A stretch of DNA of 64,000 bases, taken from the NCBI GenBank assembly GCA_028023455.1, contig JAQFVV010000064.1, forward strand, positions 3,227,710-3,291,709, read 5' to 3'. The notes under the pieces were generated by a model. It saw only the letters and a program-made list of their open reading frames with translations. It was not told where the DNA came from and made no database searches. Source of the stretch: Epiperipatus broadwayi. Its lineage: Eukaryota; Onychophora; Udeonychophora; Euonychophora; Peripatidae. Position 1 is the first letter of the stretch, and the number at the start of each line of letters is the position of its first letter. Made by a program: the position numbers and the translations under genes. Positions 23,200-35,019 of the stretch are shown one piece after another.

Positions 23200-24190
23200 G
23201 TTTTTTTACATTTTCAATAGACCTTATACTTAAGAAAACCAAATGTCTCAATTTTTAGGATATGCTCTACTTTTGGTTCAATATTTCAATGCTCCATGAT
23301 GTATTTTTTATTGTACATTCCAATTTTTAAATACTCATAATTTTAATTATTACGTGTATATAATTCACAATAAAATATTGATATTCCTTGAATGTCACCA
23401 TTCTTTATCTATTTATGACTTTACAATAATGTCTAAAACTTTGGATGAATTTGGGCACAAAAATTAATGATCAGATCTGATTATATTTGATCATCAAAAT
23501 TCATGAGTGCATATATTATCAAGTGCATGTACTCATATCCAGCACATGATTGTTAAATGCTGTGCAAACTACAGTATTCACTGCATGCTAGTGATCATTG
23601 ATTCATGGTAAATAGATGATGTAATCATAATTTTTTTTTAAATAATATATTTAAAATTGATATTTAGCTCTAAAGTATAGATAATATGCCAAAGAGAAAG
23701 TGTACTTCCAATAATAAATGTACAGATAAATTGGCTTTCATAAAAAGGGAAGAAGATGAAGTGAAATGAGACTTTGTAATGTTTACATTAATCTTTAAGC
23801 TGACATTTCTGGAGACCATGTGGCAATTTTAGCATTCATTTACTGGTTTTGTATTCATTTGACAGCAAAAAGTGGAATCAAAATAATACTGATTTATTAA
23901 TTTTTTAAACAATCTCAAGATATAAGCATTATACAGAGAAATCTATTACAAATGAAACAACAATGTTGCTGATTGGTAGTTTGTTTGTTCTCAGACTCAA
24001 AAGTGCTTGTGAAAGTTGTTGTGAGTGCTCATGCTTTTATTTACAGTTTAAAAATAAAAACCTATTTCCATAATAAGTTTATACATTTATGATTATTTTT
24101 GCAAAATATTTGAGCAATATTTATTTTTTGTCAAAAATATAGCTATAATTAAATTTTATTCAAAAATATTTATTTTAAAGAACAAGTCAA
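23200..24190. other. AT-rich non-coding stretch
   Basis: Nothing recognised. Confidence 0.5.
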
Positions 24191-24195
24191 GAAAA

Positions 24196-24256
24196 GATGA
24201 TGATAATAATAATAATAATGATGATGATGATGATGATGATCTGGTGATGATGATGA
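24196..24256. repeat. (GAT)n/(AAT)n microsatellite
   Basis: GAT and AAT triplets, interrupted by CTG. The composition matches RTE tails, but no RTE 3' end precedes it. Confidence 0.9.
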
Positions 24257-24259
24257 AAA

Positions 24260-24785
24260 ATAAATATCTTCATAATGTCTATAACAGTCATTTTTATCAT
24301 TTTTTAATAATTATAAATAGAATTTAAATTTTTAAAACAGAATTTCATTGTTTTATATAATCCTTACAATTTCTTTTACTTCTCTCCAGTAAATGACATG
24401 ATAAAAAAGTAATAATAATAAAATCCCATCTTTTTTGGAAATACAGATGATTTTAGATGCTTTAGTGGTTCCTATGATAATGTGCTTTTTATTTAGAATA
24501 TTTTTTATTCTAAAAAAATAAAATGATAATACATTTTACTTTTAACAATGATTATTATCATTTTCAAAACATTTTAAAATTTATTTACACATGACTTTTA
24601 ATATTTTGTAATATATAATAAAGAAAAATATTCACATAAAAGCAACTTCTGTAAGCTCAAACATGAGGATTACATATAATTGTATATATATATATTAATT
24701 ATAAATATAATAATTATATTACAAAGAAATCAAATTGTATGTCACATGACCTAATTTAACAAGCTTGTATGACAAATGTTATATA
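24260..24785. other. AT-rich non-coding stretch
   Basis: A TA run lies near 24680-24695. Nothing else recognised. Confidence 0.5.
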
Positions 24786-24787
24786 TA

Positions 24788-24916
24788 GAGCTCACACATA
24801 AGCTCTTAACAAGTTTTGCAGAATATCCTAGCACCTCACTGAGAAAGCCAGTAGTAGAAACTGGTCTGGGGTTGGGGATTTTCTGCAAAGCTTGTTAAAA
24901 GCTTATTTGCGAGCTC
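24788..24916 (+). ncRNA. Hammerhead-like ribozyme at the tip of a ~50-bp foldback
   Basis: The 129-nt unit starts and ends with GAGCTC. The outer arms pair for about 50 bp (TAAGCTCTTAACAAG with CTTGTTAAAAGCTTA, and TTTTGCAGAATATCC with GGATTTTCTGCAAAG). The stem leads directly into helix I, ACCTCA with TGGGGT (six pairs). The core follows: CTGAGA (839-844 of the 24-kb block), a poorly conserved stem II, GAAA at 24857-24860, helix III AC-TG-GT and triplet GTC at 24864-24866. Compared with family 1 at 9.2 kb, the last helix I pair changes from T-A to A-T. The missing T in CTGATGA argues for an inactive copy. Confidence 0.5.
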
Positions 24917-24952
24917 ACTCTCTCTCTCTATCTATCTATATATATATATATT
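24917..24952. repeat. (CT)n(CTAT)n(TA)n microsatellite
   Basis: Simple repeat immediately after the foldback, in a position like a retroelement tail. Confidence 0.9.
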
Positions 24953-24999
24953 GCTAATATTTCATGTATAAATTGTTTTTGGTAAATAAAAATTAGTGT

Positions 25000-25050
25000 T
25001 AAACAATTTAGCTCCAACTTTGGGACCATTTTCAAGTGACTTCATGAAGC
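25000..25050 (-). other. Decayed hammerhead-like repeat
   Basis: On the minus strand CTTCATGAAGTCACTTGAAA is followed by ATGGTCCCAAAGTTGGAGC. The spacing of a CTNATGA-like box and an AAAG-like box resembles the other ribozyme-like sites, but both boxes are altered. It lies 84 bp from the foldback and in the opposite orientation. Confidence 0.2.
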
Positions 25051-25079
25051 TGATATCAGAGTGTGATACAGATTTGATG

Positions 25080-28000
25080 GTGTAATTTTTAATTTGAATT
25101 TATTAAAAACAAAAACTTCAACTCCTTGGCTTCTGGATTTAAAATATCATCATGATGATCTTACCCTTACCCATCCAAAAGACAATCTACAATTGTGCTT
25201 AATATTGTTAATGCAACATATAAAAAAGTTTGATTTAGCAATTAATTTCTCCCAAAATCGTTCTCTTTCAAGCAGTAATTAAAAAAAATCTTCAGTAATT
25301 TTTATATTAAATGGTTATTAGTTTTAGAATATAAGCCATTTTAAATATATTGGTTAACTCTTTACATAGAAAGGGTAAACCTAATTGTTAATATTCAGCA
25401 TGGTCCTCAAGGTGTTGCTGCTGCTTTTCAATTATGGATAATTGAATCATGTATGCTGAGAAATTATTATATAATGACACCTTTTCTATCAAGAAGACAA
25501 ATGTTACTCACCAGGTCCTACTAAAACCATGATTTACTTTCATGGTCTAATACATAAATGTTGTTACTAAATTTTATTAAACGCTCAAACCTTAGCAATG
25601 AGCGTCTGAAAAAATGTTGTTACTAACTACTAACTCATCTCAATTTTAAATCTAAGTCATTACTAACTTTTTTAAAAAATTTGACTATTTCTAATAATCC
25701 AGTAATGGAAGATTTTATAATCAGCTTAATTAGTATTATGTTTATAATAGGAGCAATAGATCCTCAAATTATTACAAAAAATGTTTAAGAAAATTAATCA
25801 AATAGCAAAAATGGCAGAACTTAAACAATAAGTTCCATGTGTGTGAGTCAATGTACAAGTACCGTCCTAAATTTAAAAATTACAAACAAAATTTTGTTTT
25901 GAAAGAATAAACATTTATCTTACATATTCAGAATGTCCACTAGTAGCATGATTAAAAGAGCAATCTACCTACTCACCCCCCTTTGCTGATTTATACAGAA
26001 ATGTATAAGGCATGCTAACTGTTTTCTATTTTCTGCACTATTATTATTTACATCAATGTTTTTTACTGTTTCTCTATACAAAGAGGGGCAAAAGCTTTTT
26101 TACCAAATTATTTTATGTGGCCGTTTTATAAATCTAATATTGTAAAACTGAGTTTCTTTTAAAACAAATAGACCTACACAATGTGTCCCATGAAAAGGTG
26201 GCTGATCCTCTCACTCACTGTCTCAATGACATCTTTGAAATAATGCATGTGTTATGTAGTAATATAGTGTAGGTATTTATCACAAATATTTAAGGTGTTA
26301 TTATGTCTGGATTAGGAGTTAAAACATAAAATGTGAAAGTGTGTTGTGTATTTTCATAGATCACCCTTGATGATTTCCCTGATACTATGAAATCTTTATT
26401 GTAACCATGATTTCACTGCCACGCACAACTTAAACCATTTCAAATATCTCAGTAGCAATATTGTCCAATTTAAAATAAAATTTAAGATCCATGCAAGGTA
26501 CCATCGCAGGTTAAGATGCAAGTTATAACATGTGTTCTAGACATGTTAATGTCTTAAAATTTTTGCAATGAATAACTAAATTATATAACTATTTAACATA
26601 TGTATTGATTCTAAGATGGCACTGAAGGTGCTTGGAGAGAAAACAAGGCTCTAGTTATCTTTTCACTGAGGCACGCTTTGTATTTTCAAAGCCATGATAA
26701 TCTTAATATTTATTGACTATAATATAGAAGTACATATATGAGAAGATCACCAAAATATAATAAAAAATTTAAAACTCTAAAGAGCTGAGTATATTTTCGT
26801 TGTCAAATTATTTTTATAACTCATTTTAATGGAAGCAGTAGGTTAGAAAAGCCAAGTTCTATACAAATGGCCTATACAAATTTAGATTTAATTCATTTTC
26901 CTTTAATTCATTTATACTTTCAACTTTAACTGTTTAAATGAAACATTTTCCCAAACCTTTGTGGGCTCTATATAAGAATTGATGTGCTTCTCCGGGATAT
27001 CAGACTACAGATGAAAGCTGCTGACTTGTGTCAAATGTTTATGAATTTGTGATTGTAAACATGACTGTTTTAGTCTGTGACCCCCAATGTGAAAATACAT
27101 GTGCCTACCCCCTCTAGCATATCACTCTACAAATTAAAAACTGTTAATCTATATTATCTCAAATGTTGATGGTTTGCAACTTTATTGTTTTAATATCTCA
27201 GGCAAAAAGTTAAATAGGATAATGAGCTATAATAATTTTGGACGATATTCAAAAGCATTACCTTGTCAACTACCAAAACTTAGAAAATCTTCGCTATAAT
27301 CTCCATTAAATGCTTTTAGGAAATAGAAAATAGTTTTTTACAGGAAGAAATTTTTAATCATGCAGTGGCCTCAAATATACTGACATCAAGATCCGATGAA
27401 GAGCGCAGAGACAGGATGGAGCTTAGGAAATAACAATTGTTTACGATTTGCGTAACATTAAATATAAGTATAGTTGATTATATAATTAAATTTGTAAAAT
27501 ATGGCTTTTGCTATCTTTATGAAAAAATATTTTTTTAAAGGATGGTTATATAATTTTATAATATCTAATGCAGTGATCCTTCATACCCATAACTTTGGGT
27601 TCCGAAATTGCGGCGAACAGTGAACTATATTGTTACATGCATTTTTAATGCTCACGTTTAAATATAAGAGTATGCACATGTGTATATGAATGTTTAAAAC
27701 ATTTATATAACACACTCTCATAGAGAGAGTTTTTAGAAGGTATATAACGCACAAATAGATATTATGTAGGTATAAGAACATATTGATTTGCTCTTTTAGC
27801 AAAATAATGGATAAATGAAATTGCTGATATCGAAATCGAAGATATAGTACAGAAGGCTATATATATTGGTATGGGAGGGGATATTAATTTGCTTAAATTT
27901 TTTGGTCATAGATCATGCTAACATCATTATATTACTGTAATTGTTCTCAGCTATAATTTTAAAAATGTCGGTTTTAATTGACATTCTTTAACTAAACGGA

Positions 28001-28480
28001 TGAAAAGAGACAATAATATTATAATTTTTTCGTGATTATCAACAGTATTTACTTTTTCCAACGCTATTGAAAATAAAGTATTAACATATTAGTAAAAATA
28101 GGTCAAGGTAAATTAATATGTTACAACAAAATGATTAAAAATAACATTTTTAATCTACTCGTATTTGACAATTAATACAATCTAAAAATAACTGCATGCA
28201 CATATGAATTAGAAACGAGATTTGCTATTCTTTTTAGTATTTAATTCTTTAAATTTGTAGTCTTGCTTAACGATTTTTTTATCATTATTAGTTACCTGCT
28301 AAAAAGAAATGTCTTGAAGTTGCAGCGACTAATTATGGTAAGTAAAGGACTCAAGGAGTTACTTAACTGAGGATCCAATAACAAATAACCGATCTTGAAT
28401 CTAATGCTGTGAAGATTTATAAATAGTAAAATTAGACGGCAATTAAACAATACATCGATTGTATCAAAAAGCAAATCTAA
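25080..28480. other. Long AT-rich stretch without recognised genes
   Basis: Scattered slightly GC-richer patches (26.19-26.26, 26.38-26.53, 26.61-26.70, 27.38-27.44, 27.59-27.63) may be old repeats. None shows motifs I can name on either strand. Confidence 0.5.
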
Positions 28481-28483
28481 GAC

Positions 28484-29016
28484 TATGTACTCTCAGAAAA
28501 TGACAATATTTATCAGATTGCCATTTCTCTTTGATGATCTAATATGCTCTGACCATTAGAACAGAAACAAATCTATTTTTCCTATTCTAGTTTTGCTATT
28601 TTATATAGGCAGTGATTTTGTTATATCATTAGCTATTTCTGATTAATTAATAATTGTAATAATCAATTCATTTGTGGCTTGGGAATTATAAGACATTATT
28701 GTCTTTGTGACAACAATGTCCTCAGAAATAAACGCTAAAACATTGTGTTCTCAATAGATGACTATTAAACAGACTGTCATTTGTTTTGATGCTCTAATCA
28801 TAAGAAAAGAACAAATCCATAACTCTATAGATTTTACTTCTTTTTGTTTTATTTTTTAATTCAATACCAAATGTAGTTTGCTACAAATCTATTTTTCTAT
28901 CCCAGTTTTGTCATTTTATATAGACAAAGGTTATATGCTGTTTTGTTGGTGTTATATCATTAACTGTTCTGATTAATTAATAATTGTAGTAATCAACTGA
29001 TGTGTTGCATGGGATG
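28484..29016 (+). repeat. Local duplication, two diverged direct copies
   Basis: 28484-28690 and 28741-29016 share TCAGATTGCCATTTCTCTTTGATG-like (diverged), CAAATCTATTTTT, TTATATCATTA and GATTAATTAATAATTGTA in the same order. The second copy carries ~70 bp extra around 28830-28890. No coding content. Confidence 0.75.
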
Positions 29017-29286
29017 TCATAAAGCATTCAAGCATTGGAAGTGACAGAGAAGAGATAAACTGTGATGCATAAATTTTAATTTTCAAGTCTGTCACACAAC
29101 CTCTGCACTAAGCAGGATTCTGATCCTTCCAAAAAATCATATGAAGCCTTTACATCTGTGCAGAAAAAAATGCAGAAATATTAAGGCATTTCTGACACAT
29201 CTTTATTTGAAATCATTATTTGAAACCTGATAAAATATCACATGACTCTATGTCAGAGAGATAAATTATGATTGCTAGAGCAAAGA

Positions 29287-29420
29287 TGCATTAGACCCTA
29301 AAGATCCAGGTACAATGTTCCTAATATGTAAAGTTGTTCACTGATGAAAGCTCTAGTCAGGGATTATTGAATAAAACAGCATGAAGTAAGGATTTATTAA
29401 GCACTGCAATTTGTTATCAA
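29287..29420 (+). repeat. Family 1 repeat, core-deleted copy
   Basis: GATGCATTAGACCCTAAAGA and GTTCACTGATGAAAGCTCTAG match the right arm at 9384-9470, but the stem II and GAAA segment is deleted, leaving CTGATGA joined to CTAGTC. It cannot be a ribozyme. Confidence 0.5.
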
Positions 29421-29424
29421 TAGT

Positions 29425-32415
29425 TAAATAAAACACAGTAGATGGGAGAGAAATAGTGAAAGAAAAATATTTGCACATTAATGCTTGGGATCTGCATAAT
29501 AAATGTGTCTCAGACATCCTGTAAATGTATAAAAATGTGGAACATGACTCACCTGATTAGCTTTAATACCATCCTGTTGATCAGAACCATGTATGATTCA
29601 TATGTCATCTGATTATATAAGGCAGGACCACACACATTGAATCCATTTCTGGCATTCATTAATGTGTTAACAGCATAACACTTTTCCATACACACACAAA
29701 CATTGATTAATGCAAATAAAAGTTGAATAATGTGATATGACATGCACACAAAATAAAACTTACTTCATATACTAGCACTTTGCCTTAATCTGTTACAGTC
29801 TAAAGAAATAGTCAATAATGATCATTGTAGTTTATATATTATTTATCCACTTGATATCAGTTTTATGCATTTGAATAATATTAATTAAAGTTTTAATAGC
29901 ATGTTAAAAAATGGTTATTATGATACTGCTATAATACAGCTGAAGAGTGGTGAATTCTGATACTCCAATCCATGGATTGTAGCTTATGCAATAATTAATT
30001 CCATGTAACTAAACAAACATAATCCATTTTTAATATTATGTAATACTCTCAATAAAATGCTTATAAAAATGACTTGATTTTGCCTCTGGACTCCAAATGT
30101 AAAGTTTTAGCATTAATCTGAATATTAGCCCAACAACCTTCTTTAAAGCTTTATATCCATTGTTCTACATATTAGAGACTCATATATTTTTAGATTACCA
30201 TTCAAATTCTTTCTCCTATCTATATCTTACACAACAAAGCCATTTCTAATATATGATCATAATTTAACTGCATGTAATATTGTTTAATACAAGTTCTCAA
30301 CCACTTCATAATGTTCCCAGACCCCCCCCCCATTTATTTTCTTCATCACTTCAGTTTTTCCCTTATATTGAATTCTATCTACATTTGAATCGATATCTAT
30401 TTGTAGTGATTAAAGTAATTGACTGCACACTATATTATATTAAATCTAATTCAAATACCTATTTTTTTAGTTTTACCTTTTGCTTTCTTAATTCATCATT
30501 TACAAACAAAACTACATTTTTGATGCTGGACTTCTATATGCATGTCTACGGGTAATGATTATTATTTCACATTCATAAGGATTTGATTTCATCTTGAACT
30601 TATATTTTTTAATAATTAACAGGAGTAATGTAATAGATTTCTTTTTGTTTCCTATGCTGCAATAAAGTGATTTCTTAATATGATCTGTCTGTGTGTTTTA
30701 CCAATATCCTATTGGCCTTCTTATCAACATTAACTATTAAAGGTCACTTTCTACCTCTTAATATAATTTTTTCTCTCAAGGTTACTGAGGACTATTTCCT
30801 CTATGACTTCACTTTAAAAATAATATCAGAAGCAATTAGTATTATCTCATGATTAAAGTAGTATTATAATTTATATTGAAAAACATTTTCACACACTAGT
30901 TGGTCAAGGAAAACCTCTGTTGAGAAGGCAACTAATAAATGATTATTAATGATGATTTAGTATTAGAAATTTTCTATGCTCTATAATTGTCTAATTGTAA
31001 TTATCTTATTCATTAGGGGAAAAGGGATTAACATATATATGATTATAATGTCATCAATCAACAAATAGTGTTCTGTTCTATGGACAGGTCCAAACATTTA
31101 ACTCAATCACTTTTTCATTCTGTTCTGTTTTTTGCCTGATCTTCAATTCCACATATCTCTTCTATTTTTTATATTATCCAGTATAGACAGTCTTTTATAT
31201 TCTTTTTTTTAATTTCTACTGACCATACTCTCCAAAATGTGTTTCATTATGCTATTCTTTCTTCTTTGTATATGTTCTATCCAGTTGCTCTTTCAAAATC
31301 TAATTTCCTCAGTTAATCTTGAGTCATTTTATTTATCCCAGTAACATTCTCCATCTTCTCAATATCAAAACATGAAAGTCCTTCAATCAATTCCTAATTG
31401 TTTCCCACGTTTAATATTTATCCCTTATGTACAATGACAAAGAATTCACATAGTGCGCTTAATTAATCTTGTTCTTAATTCTCATTTTTTCTTAATTCTC
31501 ACTTTTGTGAAATGGTCTCACATACAGAATTAAATAATTTTTTAATATTACTGAGCTCATGAATGATTAAGATGAAACTAAAACATTTCTAAGCATATAG
31601 AAAAAGAATGAAGATATTGGTATAAAAGTTATGGAGGGGTTTGAACATATACTTTGAGAGAGTGCTACAAGACTAGAAGATATAAATATAGTGAGTTATA
31701 GGAGAGTAAAATTAATTCACTGTAAATATTAATAGAAGTTTGGTAGTATTTCATAAGAGTAAGAAGGAGTATTTTGCAAAATATGTTACTATAACAAACT
31801 GAATGTGATACTAATACTGAATATTCAGATAAAATAATATTATTACATTTTCAGTAAATATAATATATTCAATGTTTCCTCTAAATGAGAGTATTTAATT
31901 TATTATATTTCAGTGATGTCATTATAATTATTTAAATTATGTCAATTTGTTATGCGTATTATAATGTTTGCAACATTGATAATAATAAATCTTAAATTAG
32001 AACAAGGTTATATATTGAGCATTGTCTATAATAAATTTAAGTAATCATTGATAAAGGCAAAATTCAGATATTTGTTTGAAAATGATTTGACAATTAAATT
32101 TGTATTATCATGTGATAGTCATTGATTAATCAAGATTATGATAGATGGCACTGGAGTAATAAAATGGAAATTATTCTCATTTACATCATAGTAAGTTGAA
32201 AAAGATGTATTAATATCAACATTTCTAGCTATGAAAAAGATGTCTGTAATAAGATTATTAAAATATATAATCACTGATGAGATCATAAATCTATATAACC
32301 TTGTGAATAGATCAGTTTGGGATCAAAATCTTAGAGGTTTTTTTTTATTTCAGGCTACATTCTTGATAGTTAAAAAGAAATCAAAATTACTCCTAGTTGC
32401 ATAATGTGTTGGTTT
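29425..32415. other. Long AT-rich stretch without recognised genes
   Basis: A C run occurs at 30322-30331. A 91-codon frame at 30280-30555 is pyrimidine-driven and has no motif. Nothing else recognised. Confidence 0.55.
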
Positions 32416-32424
32416 TAAGTTAAA

Positions 32425-32480
32425 TCTCAGATTTTCTTTAATGAAGGCAAAATCCAGAAACCAGCCTAGAGATGGGAATT
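32425..32480 (+). repeat. Family 1 repeat fragment with decayed core
   Basis: CTCAGATTTTCTTTAATGAA, GGCAAAATCCAGAAACCAG and CCTAGAGATGGG follow the order of the 9.4-kb copy. CTGATGA has become TTAATGA and the triplet is GCC, so it is a dead fragment. Confidence 0.45.
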
Positions 32481-32489
32481 AAATTTTCA

Positions 32490-33250
32490 TTGTCATTGCA
32501 TAATCACTCATTGCTTAAACTTACAATATATGCCATTACATTAGCAGTAATAGTAAGGAGAGAGAATGTTTTGGTTTGTATATAATAGTAAACTGAAATA
32601 AAGTTGATTCTGGCTACTGAAAAATATCAATCCATCACTGATAAAATATAAAATACTTTTATTGATTAATCATAGGATTTTGAAAGACTTTATTTGAAAT
32701 CATAGTCTCTTTTTAAAGAAATCACTCAACATATGTGCTATTCTATATGACTATTCTAAAATCATCTAAATAAGTAAAAGAAGTCATTTATTAGATGCTT
32801 AATCACAATTTTAGAAATTTAAATAGAACTATCGATTTTATATTCTTTAATGCTGGCAGAGCGCAGCAAAACAAATCTACATACGAGAACCATTTTTAAT
32901 CTACATTAAAAATTGACAGAAGTGTAACTGAAGAAACAAACAAATAATATCACTTGCCTTAATAATAATAAGGTCATGTTATGGTACTCCACACATGGCT
33001 ACATACAAAATATAATATTTCTAAGAGTAAAAAGATAAATAAGTCAGTGAAATCATCTACATTTTGAGGCAAATAAATATGCTAAGACCTTTGTGTCATA
33101 ACATATGGTAAAAATGAGAATGAATTACTGTAAACATTAGGAAAATAGGGGCTGCCTCAAACAAAGCATTTATGTAAAATATAAAATATGAAAAATATAT
33201 ATACTACTAATGGGAAAATGCTATCATAAGAGAGAGATATTGCCACAATC
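32490..33250. other. AT-rich non-coding stretch
   Basis: Nothing recognised. Confidence 0.55.
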
Positions 33251-33254
33251 TCTT

Positions 33255-33257
<3 letters not shown>

Positions 33258-33299
<42 letters not shown>

Positions 33300-33378
33300 T
33301 ATATATAAAGAGATATGTAGATGATATATATCTCTTGATGATATATATATATATATATATATATATATCATCAAGAGA
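33258..33378. repeat. (TA)n arrays and a 48-bp perfect palindrome
   Basis: A TA array at 33260-33290, then TCTCTTGATGATAT..ATATCATCAAGAGA at 33331-33378, perfectly self-complementary through a TA core. The flanks (GAGAGATATTGCCACAATCT and GAGAAACACAGCTACAATAT) are diverged direct repeats. Confidence 0.9.
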
Positions 33379-33384
33379 GAAACA

Positions 33385-34105
33385 CAGCTACAATATCTTG
33401 GAAAATATAATAGGAAAATAAGTATAAATAATAAACGAGAGAGACTAATAGCAAATCTCCTAACAAATACAATAATTAGTAAGTGATATATAAAACTAAT
33501 AACAATGTTACTTGTTAAATCTGAACTAATAAAATATAGCCTAAAATAAACAGTGAAATATGAATAGACAACATCCTCACTGGCTTTGCATAAACTTTTT
33601 TATTCAGATAGATAAATTACTCATATTAGGGAGCAAAGTAATACTTTTAAAATGATATAATATTAAAATGAACTTCTAGATATTACAACTGACAAATAAT
33701 GCATAAAATATATCAGACAATAATGTGAAATATGACTGAATAAAATACATAATAAATATAAAAAGCATAAAATTATCATTTAACATTATACCCAGTTTAC
33801 CAAAATTTAAATTATTAAAGTTTTTCATTCTGAAGGTTTATTAGTTATCAAGATATAGTTCTGCAAACATATAAAAAAAATTCCATTTGTTAAAATTACA
33901 GAAAATTAAAATATTAGATGCACAGCATTCAGAATTATTTTTATATAAGAAGTTTCCTTAAATCATAAGCATACAAATATATTAAGGCCATTCAGTTTTG
34001 CAAAATATTTTTTTTAAAAAAAAAGCAAGTAAGGTGCTAACAATTTAAATTGTAGCATTAAGTTAACCTTTTATTTCTTCATTCTGAAAAATATAATTTA
34101 ATACT
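33385..34105. other. AT-rich non-coding stretch
   Basis: Nothing recognised. Confidence 0.55.
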
Positions 34106-34110
34106 GAAAT

Positions 34111-34863
34111 CTAGGGAATAATCTGATACATTCCTTTGGCTATAACAACATCACTGAAAAGATTTCCCCAACAGATCGTCCCCCACCAAAGAAAATGCCA
34201 TGGATATCATCCCTTATCAATCTTCTAAGTCAATACAAACCAATCATAGATACCAATTTTGACGTTAAAATCACCTTGTGAGATGCGTACCACCTAATCA
34301 ACCCACATCCTCAACCTCCCAAAAGTAGCCTCAAACTCACAAACCAAAAATTAATTACCCACTTTAATAGATGGTGTCTGGAGCCCAAGTATCTGGACTT
34401 CATCATCAAAATTAACCTTAGTGCACTTCCCACAAATTGGTTCCTATTTTACCAAAGAGGTAACTCCAACATTGATCCAACCTGCAATTTATGTTCTCAT
34501 GAAGAGGAAACCATTGAGCACTTCTTATATCGCTGTCCAAACCTTAAAACAGTCAGAGATATAGTCTTCACCAACTCCAATATCAGACCGGACCTAATTC
34601 TTTTGCTCATAAAAGCGATCCACACTGGAACATTTGCTATTATTAGACTATCCATTTTCATTCTCTATGCAATCTGGGTAGTACGTTGCAAGTTGATAAT
34701 GGAACTGCCCCACCTGGACCCAGATCTGTTGTTCTGTGAAACAATAAAGAAAATCAGGAAAAGAGATGAGCTCATTTCTCCCAAAAAATCCTTTGAGGAC
34801 ACCAGAAACCTATTCACCCTCCCTACTAATAACAACAGAACAACAAACATGCTGGCCTACTAA
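34111..34863 (+). pseudogene. Non-LTR retrotransposon C-terminal domain with zinc knuckle
   Basis: One frame reads about 250 codons to the TAA at 34861-34863, with a single internal TGA at 34279-34281. It includes NRWCLEPKYLDFIIKINLSA, LPTNWFLFYQRGN, then CNLCSHEEETIEHFLYRCPN, the CxxC..H..C knuckle typical of C-terminal zf-RVT regions in LINEs, and RPDLILLLIKAIHTG and LYAIWVVRCKLIME. The RT catalytic part is missing upstream, so it is a 5'-truncated insertion. About 80 bp of 3' sequence with AATAAA at 34947 follows. It is less decayed and richer in G+C than the RTE relics, suggesting a younger insertion. The clade is undetermined. Confidence 0.7.
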
Positions 34864-34995
34864 ACCACTCATAAGAACTTTCAGAACTTAGCATAACCTC
34901 ATTTAACCTTGTATATATCCTTTCTAATTTGTACACAAAGTAATTAATAAATATATTTTTGAAACAATAATCTTAAAAAATAAACATGTTTTATT

Positions 34996-35018
34996 AGAGA
35001 GAGAGAGAGAGAGAGAGC
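34996..35018. repeat. (GA)n microsatellite
   Basis: About eleven GA units shortly after the LINE 3' end. Confidence 0.95.
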
Positions 35019-35019
35019 A

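Noticed and set aside
34665-34850. 61-codon minus-strand frame
   Set aside because: Antisense shadow of the LINE C-terminal frame.
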